DNA from: Candidatus Gastranaerophilales bacterium
GTDB taxonomy: Bacteria > Cyanobacteriota > Vampirovibrionia > Gastranaerophilales > Gastranaerophilaceae
Direction of reading: 5' to 3'
Assembly (NCBI GenBank): GCA_023662705.1
Contig: JAMPIM010000003.1
Coordinates: 16,875-80,874 of the forward strand
Length of the DNA: 64,000 bases
Shown: one piece after another, positions 25,172-33,060 of the stretch
Layout: every line of letters starts with the position of its first letter
How positions within the stretch are numbered: position 1 is the stretch's first letter
The notes under the pieces: generated by a model
Told to the model about the DNA's origin: nothing
The model's input: only the letters and a program-made list of their open reading frames with translations
Database searches by the model: none
Translations under genes and position numbers: made by a program

Positions 25172-27820
25172 TTAGTTTTTATGATTTGTATGGAATCCTT
25201 TTGGAGCAAAATCATTAAATATAAGTACAGTTTCATCGATTGTTTCCGGAGTCGCAAACATTCTTGCACCGTTAAATCCTGAAATTTTTATTTCTGCAAT
25301 ATTTACTCCGTTATCCAGTGTGAATATTTTTATGCCCGGGCGGTTAGCTTTTGATTCTGCTAACATATCCATATATTTTTCTGTATCTCGTAAAAAATCG
25401 ATTTTATCAAAGTTGACTTTTGTCGAGTTCCAAAGTTTTTGTTTTCCTTCTTTATCAAGTATTGAAACGATTTCACGTCCAGTATTTGAATCTTTAAATG
25501 TTTTAACAGTATCATAATTCAGATAAACAGTTTCAATGAATTCTTCTATCATTCGATTTTCGATTACGGTTCCTGAATTGAAGATTTCACAAAAATCACT
25601 CAGTATATTATTTTTTGACTCTTCTGTATCAAAAAATGTATCCAGTTTTAGCATAAACTCGATGGCTTTATCTTTGCTTCTAATGGTATTATTTATTCGC
25701 TCAACAAACAAGTTAGACTTATTAAATAAATACTCATCAATTTCGTTATTATTAAGCATGTTTACAGCATTAATAATTTGCTGCACATGCAAAGGTGAAT
25801 TATCATTATAAAACTTTGTGCAGTAACTTTTTGCAGCTTGCAGCAGTTCATTATCGGGTTCTGTTAATACCAAATCAAAATAAGTCAGAATATTAGCCAA
25901 GTCTTTTCTGTCTTTAGGATTAAAATCTTCACTTTCTTTATCTATATATTTTTCTGTCAGTTCTAAAATTGATTTTGACGCTTCAATTTGTTTTGTGTCA
26001 TACAAATCATTATCTTTAGGGGAGTATTTTGAACATATTTCTTGCAAATGATATAAACCGGCTTTTATTAAAGCATCCTGAAGAAGTTCCATTTTTGTTT
26101 GTAGTTCGTATGGTTCGTAATAGCGGTCAATCCATTTTTTGATTTCTTTATAAGATTCTGAATTGATGATTTCGTCTTTTTTGATTTGTCCGATTTCAAA
26201 TTTGTCAAGTTGTTTGATGAAATCAATTACTAAAGGTTTTTGGAATTCAGAACAGTTATCCTGTTTAAAGAGGAAGTCAATAGTAGTTTCAAATTCTTTA
26301 ATATTTGAAATGTTGTTTTCATTGTTTGTATAAATATAGAATAGTCTGTCTTTTAGCTCATCATAATTATATTTGTCATAATCGCGTTTACCGTATTTTT
26401 GAGTAGGCGGTAAAAGTGCTTCATAGTTAATTCCATACTTGTTGACTAATTTATGGAAAGTAATACAGTCAATGTTTAATTCTTTGCATACGGTAGTTAT
26501 TGTATTACTGTGAATAATTGCATTTTGGAGTTCTTCTTTTGTTGCATGTCTGTTGTATTTACGTAATTTTTCCCATTCTCCAAGAAGTCCGAATTTATGC
26601 AAAAGTTTTTTGTAATTAGTAGGTGTAAGTTGCGCTTTTTCGAGTTTATCTTTTTCAGGTAAATCCGAATAAAGAATTTCTTCAACCTGTTCTTTTGTAA
26701 AAGAAGCTATATAAGCTTGTCTGATTTGCATTTTTGACTGAAAACCAAAACGAGCCATAAGAGCGTAATATGTATTTGCATTTTTGCATCCGAGAATTTC
26801 CATTTTTTCATTCAAAGGAATTTCTCTTCTGAAAATTTCTTGCAGCTCTTCTTCTGAAAATTTGTCAAGAATATCACTGTTGTAGTTTTCTTTTAACTTG
26901 AACTCAAGAGCTTTTTTTCTGTATGTAACATGGTTTATGCCAAGCATTGCCCATTTTGTTTTTTCGGGAACCGGCATGTTATAAACTTCTTCAAACTGTT
27001 CTCTGGTAATATTCTGAGAATTTTCGCGCTGAAGTTGTAGTTTACTTTTCAGTTTGAATTTTTTAGCGAGACTGTTAAATTCTGTTGGTGTAATTTGTAA
27101 TAACTCGCATTTTTCCTGCTTTTTGATATCAAGATAAAATACTGCTTCAAATTCTTGTTGTGTTATTTTATCCAATTCTTCCTGACGTTTTTGAGCATCA
27201 GTTAAAATTTCATATTGTGCGGCCATTGCTCGGTATTTTTGAATCCCGATTCCCAGTAGTTTTGCTTTTTCTTGTATGGTGTTATCAGTTAGGGCAATGG
27301 CGAGAAATTCATCTTTTGTTATATTTTTTGAGCGTTCCTGTTTTTGAGCTTGTTCGGTACGGCAATTATATTTTTCACAGTATTTGTAATAAGTAACCTC
27401 GCTGATTCCTAACTTGGTTAGTTTCTCAGCATGGTTTAGTGTTTTATCAAAATGTACATTTCTGAATTCATCTTCAGGAATATATTTTTTATTATTAGGG
27501 CCGCGTTGAGAAGGGTGCTCTAATTCGTGTTCTTGCAGTGCAGCATATAACGTAGGTCTGCTTATTGAAAGAGTTTCACATATTGCAGAAAGACTTAATC
27601 CTGCCGCAATTAGTTCAATTAATTTTTCTTTAGGTATAATAATTTTTCGTCCCGTAAAAGCAGGATTATTTTGCAGCGCAATATTTGCTATGCCAATATT
27701 TGCTATGGCTTCGCTTGATATTTTTGAATCAATCAAAGGTGCTGTAACATTGTTGTTCTCGACTATTTGTTGTTTGTAATTATAATAATTATTGAATATT
27801 TGAGAATTTTGAATCTTCAT
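25172..27820 (-). CDS. Eight tandem HTH-like repeats with N-terminal AFTG element
   Basis: 882 residues. NPAFTG (Phe55) follows a polar leader. From ~60 to ~476 there are eight degenerate units of 50-54 residues, each with pattern (I/F)T-x-E-(E/Q)-F/L ... EK-x-x-x-L-G/N-I-x-x-x-T/Y-Y/F-x-x-L/A-x-x-(K/R)-(Y/F)-x-(L/I), starting near 61, 113, 167, 219, 271, 321, 374 and 426. The first (LSLSAICETLSISRPTLYAAL) is a clear HTH like resolvase/homeodomain-type HTH_7. The remaining ~400 residues are helical and unassigned. A repeat-built nucleic-acid-binding protein is inferred. TTTAAT ends 6 nt before the ATG, so it is probably leaderless. Confidence 0.78.
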   Translation of the reverse strand: MKIQNSQIFNNYYNYKQQIVENNNVTAPLIDSKISSEAIANIGIANIALQNNPAFTGRKIIIPKEKLIELIAAGLSLSAICETLSISRPTLYAALQEHELEHPSQRGPNNKKYIPEDEFRNVHFDKTLNHAEKLTKLGISEVTYYKYCEKYNCRTEQAQKQERSKNITKDEFLAIALTDNTIQEKAKLLGIGIQKYRAMAAQYEILTDAQKRQEELDKITQQEFEAVFYLDIKKQEKCELLQITPTEFNSLAKKFKLKSKLQLQRENSQNITREQFEEVYNMPVPEKTKWAMLGINHVTYRKKALEFKLKENYNSDILDKFSEEELQEIFRREIPLNEKMEILGCKNANTYYALMARFGFQSKMQIRQAYIASFTKEQVEEILYSDLPEKDKLEKAQLTPTNYKKLLHKFGLLGEWEKLRKYNRHATKEELQNAIIHSNTITTVCKELNIDCITFHKLVNKYGINYEALLPPTQKYGKRDYDKYNYDELKDRLFYIYTNNENNISNIKEFETTIDFLFKQDNCSEFQKPLVIDFIKQLDKFEIGQIKKDEIINSESYKEIKKWIDRYYEPYELQTKMELLQDALIKAGLYHLQEICSKYSPKDNDLYDTKQIEASKSILELTEKYIDKESEDFNPKDRKDLANILTYFDLVLTEPDNELLQAAKSYCTKFYNDNSPLHVQQIINAVNMLNNNEIDEYLFNKSNLFVERINNTIRSKDKAIEFMLKLDTFFDTEESKNNILSDFCEIFNSGTVIENRMIEEFIETVYLNYDTVKTFKDSNTGREIVSILDKEGKQKLWNSTKVNFDKIDFLRDTEKYMDMLAESKANRPGIKIFTLDNGVNIAEIKISGFNGARMFATPETIDETVLIFNDFAPKGFHTNHKN

Positions 27821-27853
27821 AGTATTATTAAAAACTTAACAAGATAAAATTTG

Positions 27854-28060
27854 CTATGGTACGGGGTCATATCCGCCTTCGTTTAGTGGATGACATTTGG
27901 ATATTCTTTTTATTCCCAGCCATCCGCCTTTAGCTATACCATATTTTATTATTGCTTGTTTTGTATATTCGGAACAAGTCGGATAAAAACGGCATCTTGG
28001 AGGAGTCAGTGCGGATATTTTTTGATATATACCTATTAAAAACAAAAGGAGTTTTTTCAT
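27854..28060 (-). CDS. yidD: Membrane protein insertion efficiency factor
   Basis: 68 residues. It carries the full family signature: FLIGIYQKISALTPPRCRFY, PTCSEYTKQAI, and CHPLNEGGYDPVP at the end. YidD aids YidC-dependent membrane protein insertion. It is usually beside rpmH-rnpA-yidC; here it stands alone. TATCAT ends 6 nt before the ATG, again without a ribosome site. Confidence 0.97.
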   Translation of the reverse strand: MKKLLLFLIGIYQKISALTPPRCRFYPTCSEYTKQAIIKYGIAKGGWLGIKRISKCHPLNEGGYDPVP

Positions 28061-28110
28061 ATTTTAATGATACAATAAAGAAAGATGTTATGTATTAGAA
28101 AGGAATTATT

Positions 28111-29208
28111 ATGCTAAGAGCCGGAATTGTGGGACTTCCTAACGTTGGTAAATCAACTTTGTTTAATGCACTTACTGCAACTAAAAATGCACAGAGTGCG
28201 AATTATCCGTTTTGTACGATTGAACCTAATGTAGGAGTTGTAACGGTTCCTGATGAAAGATTACAGGTTTTATCTGATTTATGTAAGGCAAAAGACATTA
28301 TCCCTACCGTAATCGAATTTGTTGACATTGCAGGGCTTGTAAAAGGTGCGAGTCAGGGTGAAGGTTTAGGAAACCAGTTCTTGCATAATATCAGAGAAGT
28401 TGATGCTATTATTCAGGTTGTAAGATGTTTTGATGACGAAAATACAATTCACGTAGCAGGCAAAGTTGATCCGATTAGCGATATTGAAATTATTAATACT
28501 GAACTTGCGTTAGCGGACTTGGCTTCTGTTGAAAGAAGACAGCAAAGAATCCTTAAACAGGCTAAAGGTGGTGATAAAGAAGCGGTTCTTGAATCTAAAG
28601 CTTTAGAGAAAATGAATGCTCTTCTTCAAGAAGGTAAATTTATTAATCTTCAAGAACACTTTACAGAAGAAGAAATTAATGCAATTAAGCCGCTTAATTT
28701 AATGTCAGTAAAACCTGTTATTTATTGTGCGAATGTTTCTGAATTTGACTTAAAAGACGGAAACGATTATACAAAACGTGTTGAAGAATATGCAAAATCT
28801 CACGGTGCTCAAACAGTTATTATCTGTGCAAGAATTGAAGAAGAACTTGTTGAACTCGGTGATGAGGGTGCAAAAGAATATCTTGCAGAATTAGGAATTA
28901 CTGATAGCGGTATTAACAGAATGATTAAATCGGTTTATACTCTTCTTAATTTGATTACATATATTACAGCAGGTGAGAAAGAAGTTCACGCATGGACTAT
29001 TACTGTCGGTACAAAAGCCCCTCAGGCGGCAGGTGTAATCCATACTGATTTTGAAAAAGGATTTATCAGAGCTGAAGTAACAGGTTACAAAGATTTTGTA
29101 GAATGTGGTTCTTATACTGCTTGTAAAGATAAAGGTGTTACACGTCTTGAGGGTAAAGATTATGTTGTTCAAGACGGTGATATCGTTCACTTTAGATTTG
29201 CGGTTTAA
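28111..29208 (+). CDS. ychF: YchF/OLA1-type ATPase
   Basis: Universal Obg-family P-loop NTPase that binds ribosomes and prefers ATP. 365 residues: GLPNVGKSTLFNAL P-loop, DIAGLVKGASQGEGLGN switch II, the modified base-recognition motif NVSE (in place of NKxD, the ATP-specificity mark), helical domain, and a C-terminal TGS domain (TVGTKAPQAAGVIHTDFEKG). AAAGGAA lies 6 nt before the ATG. The stop shares 4 nt with the convergent gene. Confidence 0.98.
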   Translation: MLRAGIVGLPNVGKSTLFNALTATKNAQSANYPFCTIEPNVGVVTVPDERLQVLSDLCKAKDIIPTVIEFVDIAGLVKGASQGEGLGNQFLHNIREVDAIIQVVRCFDDENTIHVAGKVDPISDIEIINTELALADLASVERRQQRILKQAKGGDKEAVLESKALEKMNALLQEGKFINLQEHFTEEEINAIKPLNLMSVKPVIYCANVSEFDLKDGNDYTKRVEEYAKSHGAQTVIICARIEEELVELGDEGAKEYLAELGITDSGINRMIKSVYTLLNLITYITAGEKEVHAWTITVGTKAPQAAGVIHTDFEKGFIRAEVTGYKDFVECGSYTACKDKGVTRLEGKDYVVQDGDIVHFRFAV

Positions 29209-29492
29209 TCATCTTTGTTAAAAAAGTATAAGATTTCTCTGTCGGCTACTGAAATATGAATTGATAGAGAGTTGCTGCTGTTATTTATCTTAACAGGAAT
29301 ATTTTGGCGTATGTAAAATTGACGGGTAGTTTTGTCTACTCCATAATTTTCTTGCAAATATTCGATGACAGCATCAGCAGTTGTATTTTCTTTAATTTTG
29401 CGAATTTCTTTTAACACTTCATCAAAAATTTCGTTTTCGGCTGATTCGGCAACTAATATCTTTGAATAGATACTAAATTGGTTGATATCCAT
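29205..29492 (-). CDS. Hypothetical protein (95 aa)
   Basis: Soluble, not recognised. Acidic N-terminal half (SAENEIFDEVLKEIRKIKEN), then TADAVIEYLQENYGVDKTTR, which looks like a winged-helix or HTH-like turn, and a C-terminal strand segment (SLSIHISVADREILYFF). No membrane segment or signal. AGGGATTT precedes the start. The 3' end overlaps ychF by 4 nt, convergent. Confidence 0.65.
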   Translation of the reverse strand: MDINQFSIYSKILVAESAENEIFDEVLKEIRKIKENTTADAVIEYLQENYGVDKTTRQFYIRQNIPVKINNSSNSLSIHISVADREILYFFNKDD

Positions 29493-29600
29493 TTATAAAT
29501 CCCTAGTTCTCCTCGTATATTCTTTAACGGCAAAGTTGGGGAAAACTTTAATCTATATTAAGAAATTGTTACATTAACAGATTTCTGTTAAATTATATAT

Positions 29601-30239
29601 ATGTTTAAATTTTTTAATTCGTTTCTTGATTTAATTTATCGTAAAAAGTGTTATTTTTGCGGGAATTCCAAATACTCTTTAAAAATGTGCCCTAAATGCT
29701 ATGAAAAATTGGAGTTTTCTGATTTAAGAGCTAATCGTATTATTGATGGAGTGGATATTTACTGTGCGGGGGTTTATACGAAAGAACTCCAAAAACTTAT
29801 TCGAGGGGTGAAATATCATAAACAAAAAGAGCTTGCTTATTATCAGGCAAAATTTATGTATGAGTATTTTTGCAAACTGGATAAGAAGAATTTTATTTTA
29901 GTTCCTGTTCCAATGCATGTAAAAAGAATTAAGAAAAGAAAATATAACCACATGGATTTGGTTTGCGAAGAGTTTTCTAAACTTAGCGGATTTGAGTGTC
30001 GTTTTGATTTAATAAAAAGAGTTAAGGATACAAAACCTCAGTATAAACTTTCGCGTAAAGAAAGATTAAAGAATCTTGCGGAAGCTTTTGAAGTTAATAA
30101 ATCTCAATTAACAGACAAACCAATTCTTATATTGGATGATATCTGCACGACAGGTTCTACTTTTGAAGAAATGATTAAAGCTTTGAAATCGGCAGGAATG
30201 TCAAACATTACTTGTTTTGCGACTTCGACCCCTGTTTAG
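29601..30239 (+). CDS. comF: ComF-family phosphoribosyltransferase
   Basis: 212 residues. An N-terminal zinc finger (CYFCGNSKYSLKMCPKCYE) precedes a PRTase-like domain with PVPMHVKRIKKRKYNHM and the PRPP-binding ILDDICTTGSTFEEM. ComF proteins act in the cytoplasm in DNA uptake. The pilin-like gene at 20758 is the only other possible competence link seen. The ATG follows TAAATT by 6 nt with no ribosome site. The 3' end overlaps the convergent HNH gene by 32 nt. Confidence 0.92.
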   Translation: MFKFFNSFLDLIYRKKCYFCGNSKYSLKMCPKCYEKLEFSDLRANRIIDGVDIYCAGVYTKELQKLIRGVKYHKQKELAYYQAKFMYEYFCKLDKKNFILVPVPMHVKRIKKRKYNHMDLVCEEFSKLSGFECRFDLIKRVKDTKPQYKLSRKERLKNLAEAFEVNKSQLTDKPILILDDICTTGSTFEEMIKALKSAGMSNITCFATSTPV

Positions 30240-31722
30240 CTTTTGCTCTTTGTCTTATTTTTATATGAGATTCGTATGAATCAAGAAGCTTCTTTTCGTC
30301 CTGATTTTCTTCCACAAGTTCTTTTACTGAATCTCCGATTCCGTCAAGTTCGGATTCGATTGCTTCGATTTGTTTTCTTAGTTCTTCTTTTTGGCGGATT
30401 TTGCCGTCGCGGTCGCGTTTTAGTTTAGCAATATTACCTTCACGTTCTTCAATTCTTTTTTCTGTATCTTCAAGTCCTTGTTTGCAATGTTTGGTCAAAT
30501 CTAAATCAATTGCACCGTGAGTGTGGAAGAACAATGTTTTAGCAATGGACATCGGCCAGAAACGAAATCTTCCGCTAAGAGTTCCGTTGATTATTTGGCG
30601 GGCGATAAAATTAATTTGTTTTTGGATATTTCTTGGCATGTCGGAATGATATTCAAAAAAGTCTTCATAAGGCATATTCCCGCGGAATCTGTTACAGTCC
30701 TTGTGCATAACCAGACCATTTTTCATTTTATCTTTTCCGTCTTTTGAGCGCGGTATAACGTGCTCAAATGTGCTCATAACAGGATTGAATATTGATGTAA
30801 GAATCTTGTTATCGTCATAATTGTGGTTATGCGCAGCTACAAAGAATGAATCTTTTGTGGTAAATGTTGGCGGGATTTGGTCAATTTCTTTGTTGACTTT
30901 ATTTTTAAGTTTTTCGCAATTGTGTTCTTCAAGTACTCTTTGATAATGTTCTTTGATTTTTGCCATACGAATTTGTGCATCAGGATTTGATGCATAAATG
31001 TCCATTGCTTCATCTCTCAGGTTATCAAAAAATTCTTGCGGCTCGGAAATTGCTCTGCTCATGATTTTTTGGATATTCTCGAAATGAAAATTAATTTGTT
31101 CTTCTGTTTCAAGCCTTTGAAAGCTGTTTTTTATTTCGTGGAATTTATATACTTCTTCTAATTGAACAATTTCTGATAAAGATTTGCGCGGATATTTTCT
31201 TGAATATATTTCTAACTGTTCAAATGTTTCAAGTTTTGTTCCGTCTAAGTAGCTTTTTAGCGGTGCCAGTCTTCTCATAACAACTGAAGAACTTCTAAGA
31301 TTTGCTTTTGAATCATTTAAAATATTGCTGAACATGTTTCTGCGTGTTTTTTCAAGCTTATCAGGTCTTGCTGCGCACTTTTCTTTCGCTGCTTCAAGAA
31401 TAGCTTCCTGAAGCTGTATATAGCTTGCAGGTTCTTGCATAAATCCTGTTAAAGATTTTTTAGGATTCATTTGAGCAAGGTTTTTTAATACATTCCAAAT
31501 ACCTTTTTTACGGTCCCAGTTGTCAAGCTCACCTGCTTTGAGTACTGATGCAAGCGGTCTTGAGATTGCTGCAAATATTTTTGCAAGCTGCTCGGGGATG
31601 ATTACTTTTTTCCCGCAGCAGGCGCAAGGAACATTAGGAATGTTTTTTATATCATTATATTTAACTTTAAGCTGTCTTCCTTGAAATTGCGGTGTATTAA
31701 CCGGCATGATTGATAAATTCAT
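30208..31722 (-). CDS. HNH-nuclease-like protein with N-terminal QFQG element and coiled-coil tail
   Basis: 504 residues. NTPQFQGRQ (Phe13) opens the protein. CACCGKKV at ~34 is one half of a zinc knuckle; the HNH core near residue 310-345 reads EHVIPRSKDGKDKMKNG...MHKDCNRFRG, with the His, Asn and paired Cys of this nuclease fold. The middle is helical. The last ~100 residues are a strong coiled coil (EEREGNIAKLKRDRDGKIRQ) with a basic tail. An endonuclease is inferred; the target is unknown and there is no modification partner or toxin-immunity pair nearby. TATAAA lies 5 nt before the ATG and AAAGGG 11 nt before it. Confidence 0.8.
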   Translation of the reverse strand: MNLSIMPVNTPQFQGRQLKVKYNDIKNIPNVPCACCGKKVIIPEQLAKIFAAISRPLASVLKAGELDNWDRKKGIWNVLKNLAQMNPKKSLTGFMQEPASYIQLQEAILEAAKEKCAARPDKLEKTRRNMFSNILNDSKANLRSSSVVMRRLAPLKSYLDGTKLETFEQLEIYSRKYPRKSLSEIVQLEEVYKFHEIKNSFQRLETEEQINFHFENIQKIMSRAISEPQEFFDNLRDEAMDIYASNPDAQIRMAKIKEHYQRVLEEHNCEKLKNKVNKEIDQIPPTFTTKDSFFVAAHNHNYDDNKILTSIFNPVMSTFEHVIPRSKDGKDKMKNGLVMHKDCNRFRGNMPYEDFFEYHSDMPRNIQKQINFIARQIINGTLSGRFRFWPMSIAKTLFFHTHGAIDLDLTKHCKQGLEDTEKRIEEREGNIAKLKRDRDGKIRQKEELRKQIEAIESELDGIGDSVKELVEENQDEKKLLDSYESHIKIRQRAKAKQGSKSQNK

Positions 31723-31851
31723 TTGTTTTTATACCCTTTCTTGTATTTATCAGAAAACTTCTCAAAAAAATTTTTGCTAGCGGATTTGAAAAAAATATCA
31801 ATATTGTGTACTATAATATAAAAGCGCTTTGTTTGAATAGAGGAGTGATTA

Positions 31852-33060
31852 ATGAACAGATTTATAAAACCGACATTGGGAGTTTTAGCCGCAATATATA
31901 TTTCGTGTGGAACGGCTTTTGCTGCTACACCTGCCGAATTGTACGATGATGTGTGGAAAATCGTCAATAAAAAATATTACGATCCGTCTAATAACAATCA
32001 GGAATGGGCGAAATGGAGATACAGATACGACCATAAACTTAAAACAGCTGAGGATGCTTATGTAGCGATTGATACGATGCTTGCAAGCTTGAACGACCCT
32101 TATACAAGATTCTTGCAGCCAAAAGAGTTTTCGGAAGAAACACAATCTATTAAAGGTTCTCTAAAAGGTATCGGAACCCAGATTGGTGTTAGAGACGGTA
32201 ATCTTGTTGTTATTGCACCGTTAGAGGATTCCCCTGCCGAAAGAGCAGGAATCTTGGCTGATGATTTAATCCTTGAAATCAATGGCGAAAGTACAAAAGG
32301 TATAAGTGTTGATATTGCTGCCGATAAAATCAGGGGTGAAAAAGGTACTACGGTTAATCTTTTAATTCAGAGAAAAGATTGCCCTAATAAGGTTTACAGT
32401 ATTGTAAGGGATGAAATCGAGGTTAAATCGGTTTCCTGCAAACCGCCGTTTGATACAAGTGTTATTCCTGAAGACATTCAGTATATCAGATTGAGTTCTT
32501 TTATCAGCAAGAATGCGGCAGGTGAAATTGAAGAGATTTTGAATAAAGCAAGTGATAAAAAAGGATTTATCATTGATTTGCGTTCTAATCCGGGCGGTCT
32601 TTTAACTAACGCTATTTATATTTCCGATATGCTTTTAAAAGGCGGAGTTATTGTAAGCACTGTTGATAGAGACAGATACAAAAGCACAACCAGAGCAAGA
32701 TACTCTCAGGTAACACCAAAACCGATTGTAGTGTTGATTAATAAGGGTTCGGCTTCTGCAAGTGAAATTCTTTCAGGTGCTTTGAAAGATAATCACAGAG
32801 CGACAATTATCGGGGAGCAATCTTTCGGTAAAGGTTTGGTGCAGGAGATTAATAGATTACCTGATGAAGCAGGCATGAATATTACAATTCAGAGATATTT
32901 GACTCCTTCAGGAACAGATATTCACAAAAAAGGTATTACACCTGATGTTGTGGTAGAATTAACTAAAGAGAATGTCGAAGCTAAAGACGATGTTCAGTTG
33001 AAAAAAGCGATTGAAGTATTGGAACAAATGTCATGTCTTGTACAAAAGAATGGAATTTAA
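31852..33060 (+). CDS. ctpA: C-terminal processing peptidase, S41 family
   Basis: 402 residues. Signal peptide (ISCGTAFAA, cleavage near 24), N-terminal domain, PDZ domain (IGTQIGVRDGNLVVIAPLED to ILEINGEST), then the S41 catalytic core: Ser in NKGSASASEIL and Lys in GEQSFGKGLVQ, the Ser-Lys dyad. It acts in the periplasm on protein C termini. AGAGGAG is 8 nt upstream of the ATG; ACTATAAT near 31810 is the likely -10. The last 28 nt overlap recJ, so the two are coupled. Confidence 0.96.
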   Translation: MNRFIKPTLGVLAAIYISCGTAFAATPAELYDDVWKIVNKKYYDPSNNNQEWAKWRYRYDHKLKTAEDAYVAIDTMLASLNDPYTRFLQPKEFSEETQSIKGSLKGIGTQIGVRDGNLVVIAPLEDSPAERAGILADDLILEINGESTKGISVDIAADKIRGEKGTTVNLLIQRKDCPNKVYSIVRDEIEVKSVSCKPPFDTSVIPEDIQYIRLSSFISKNAAGEIEEILNKASDKKGFIIDLRSNPGGLLTNAIYISDMLLKGGVIVSTVDRDRYKSTTRARYSQVTPKPIVVLINKGSASASEILSGALKDNHRATIIGEQSFGKGLVQEINRLPDEAGMNITIQRYLTPSGTDIHKKGITPDVVVELTKENVEAKDDVQLKKAIEVLEQMSCLVQKNGI

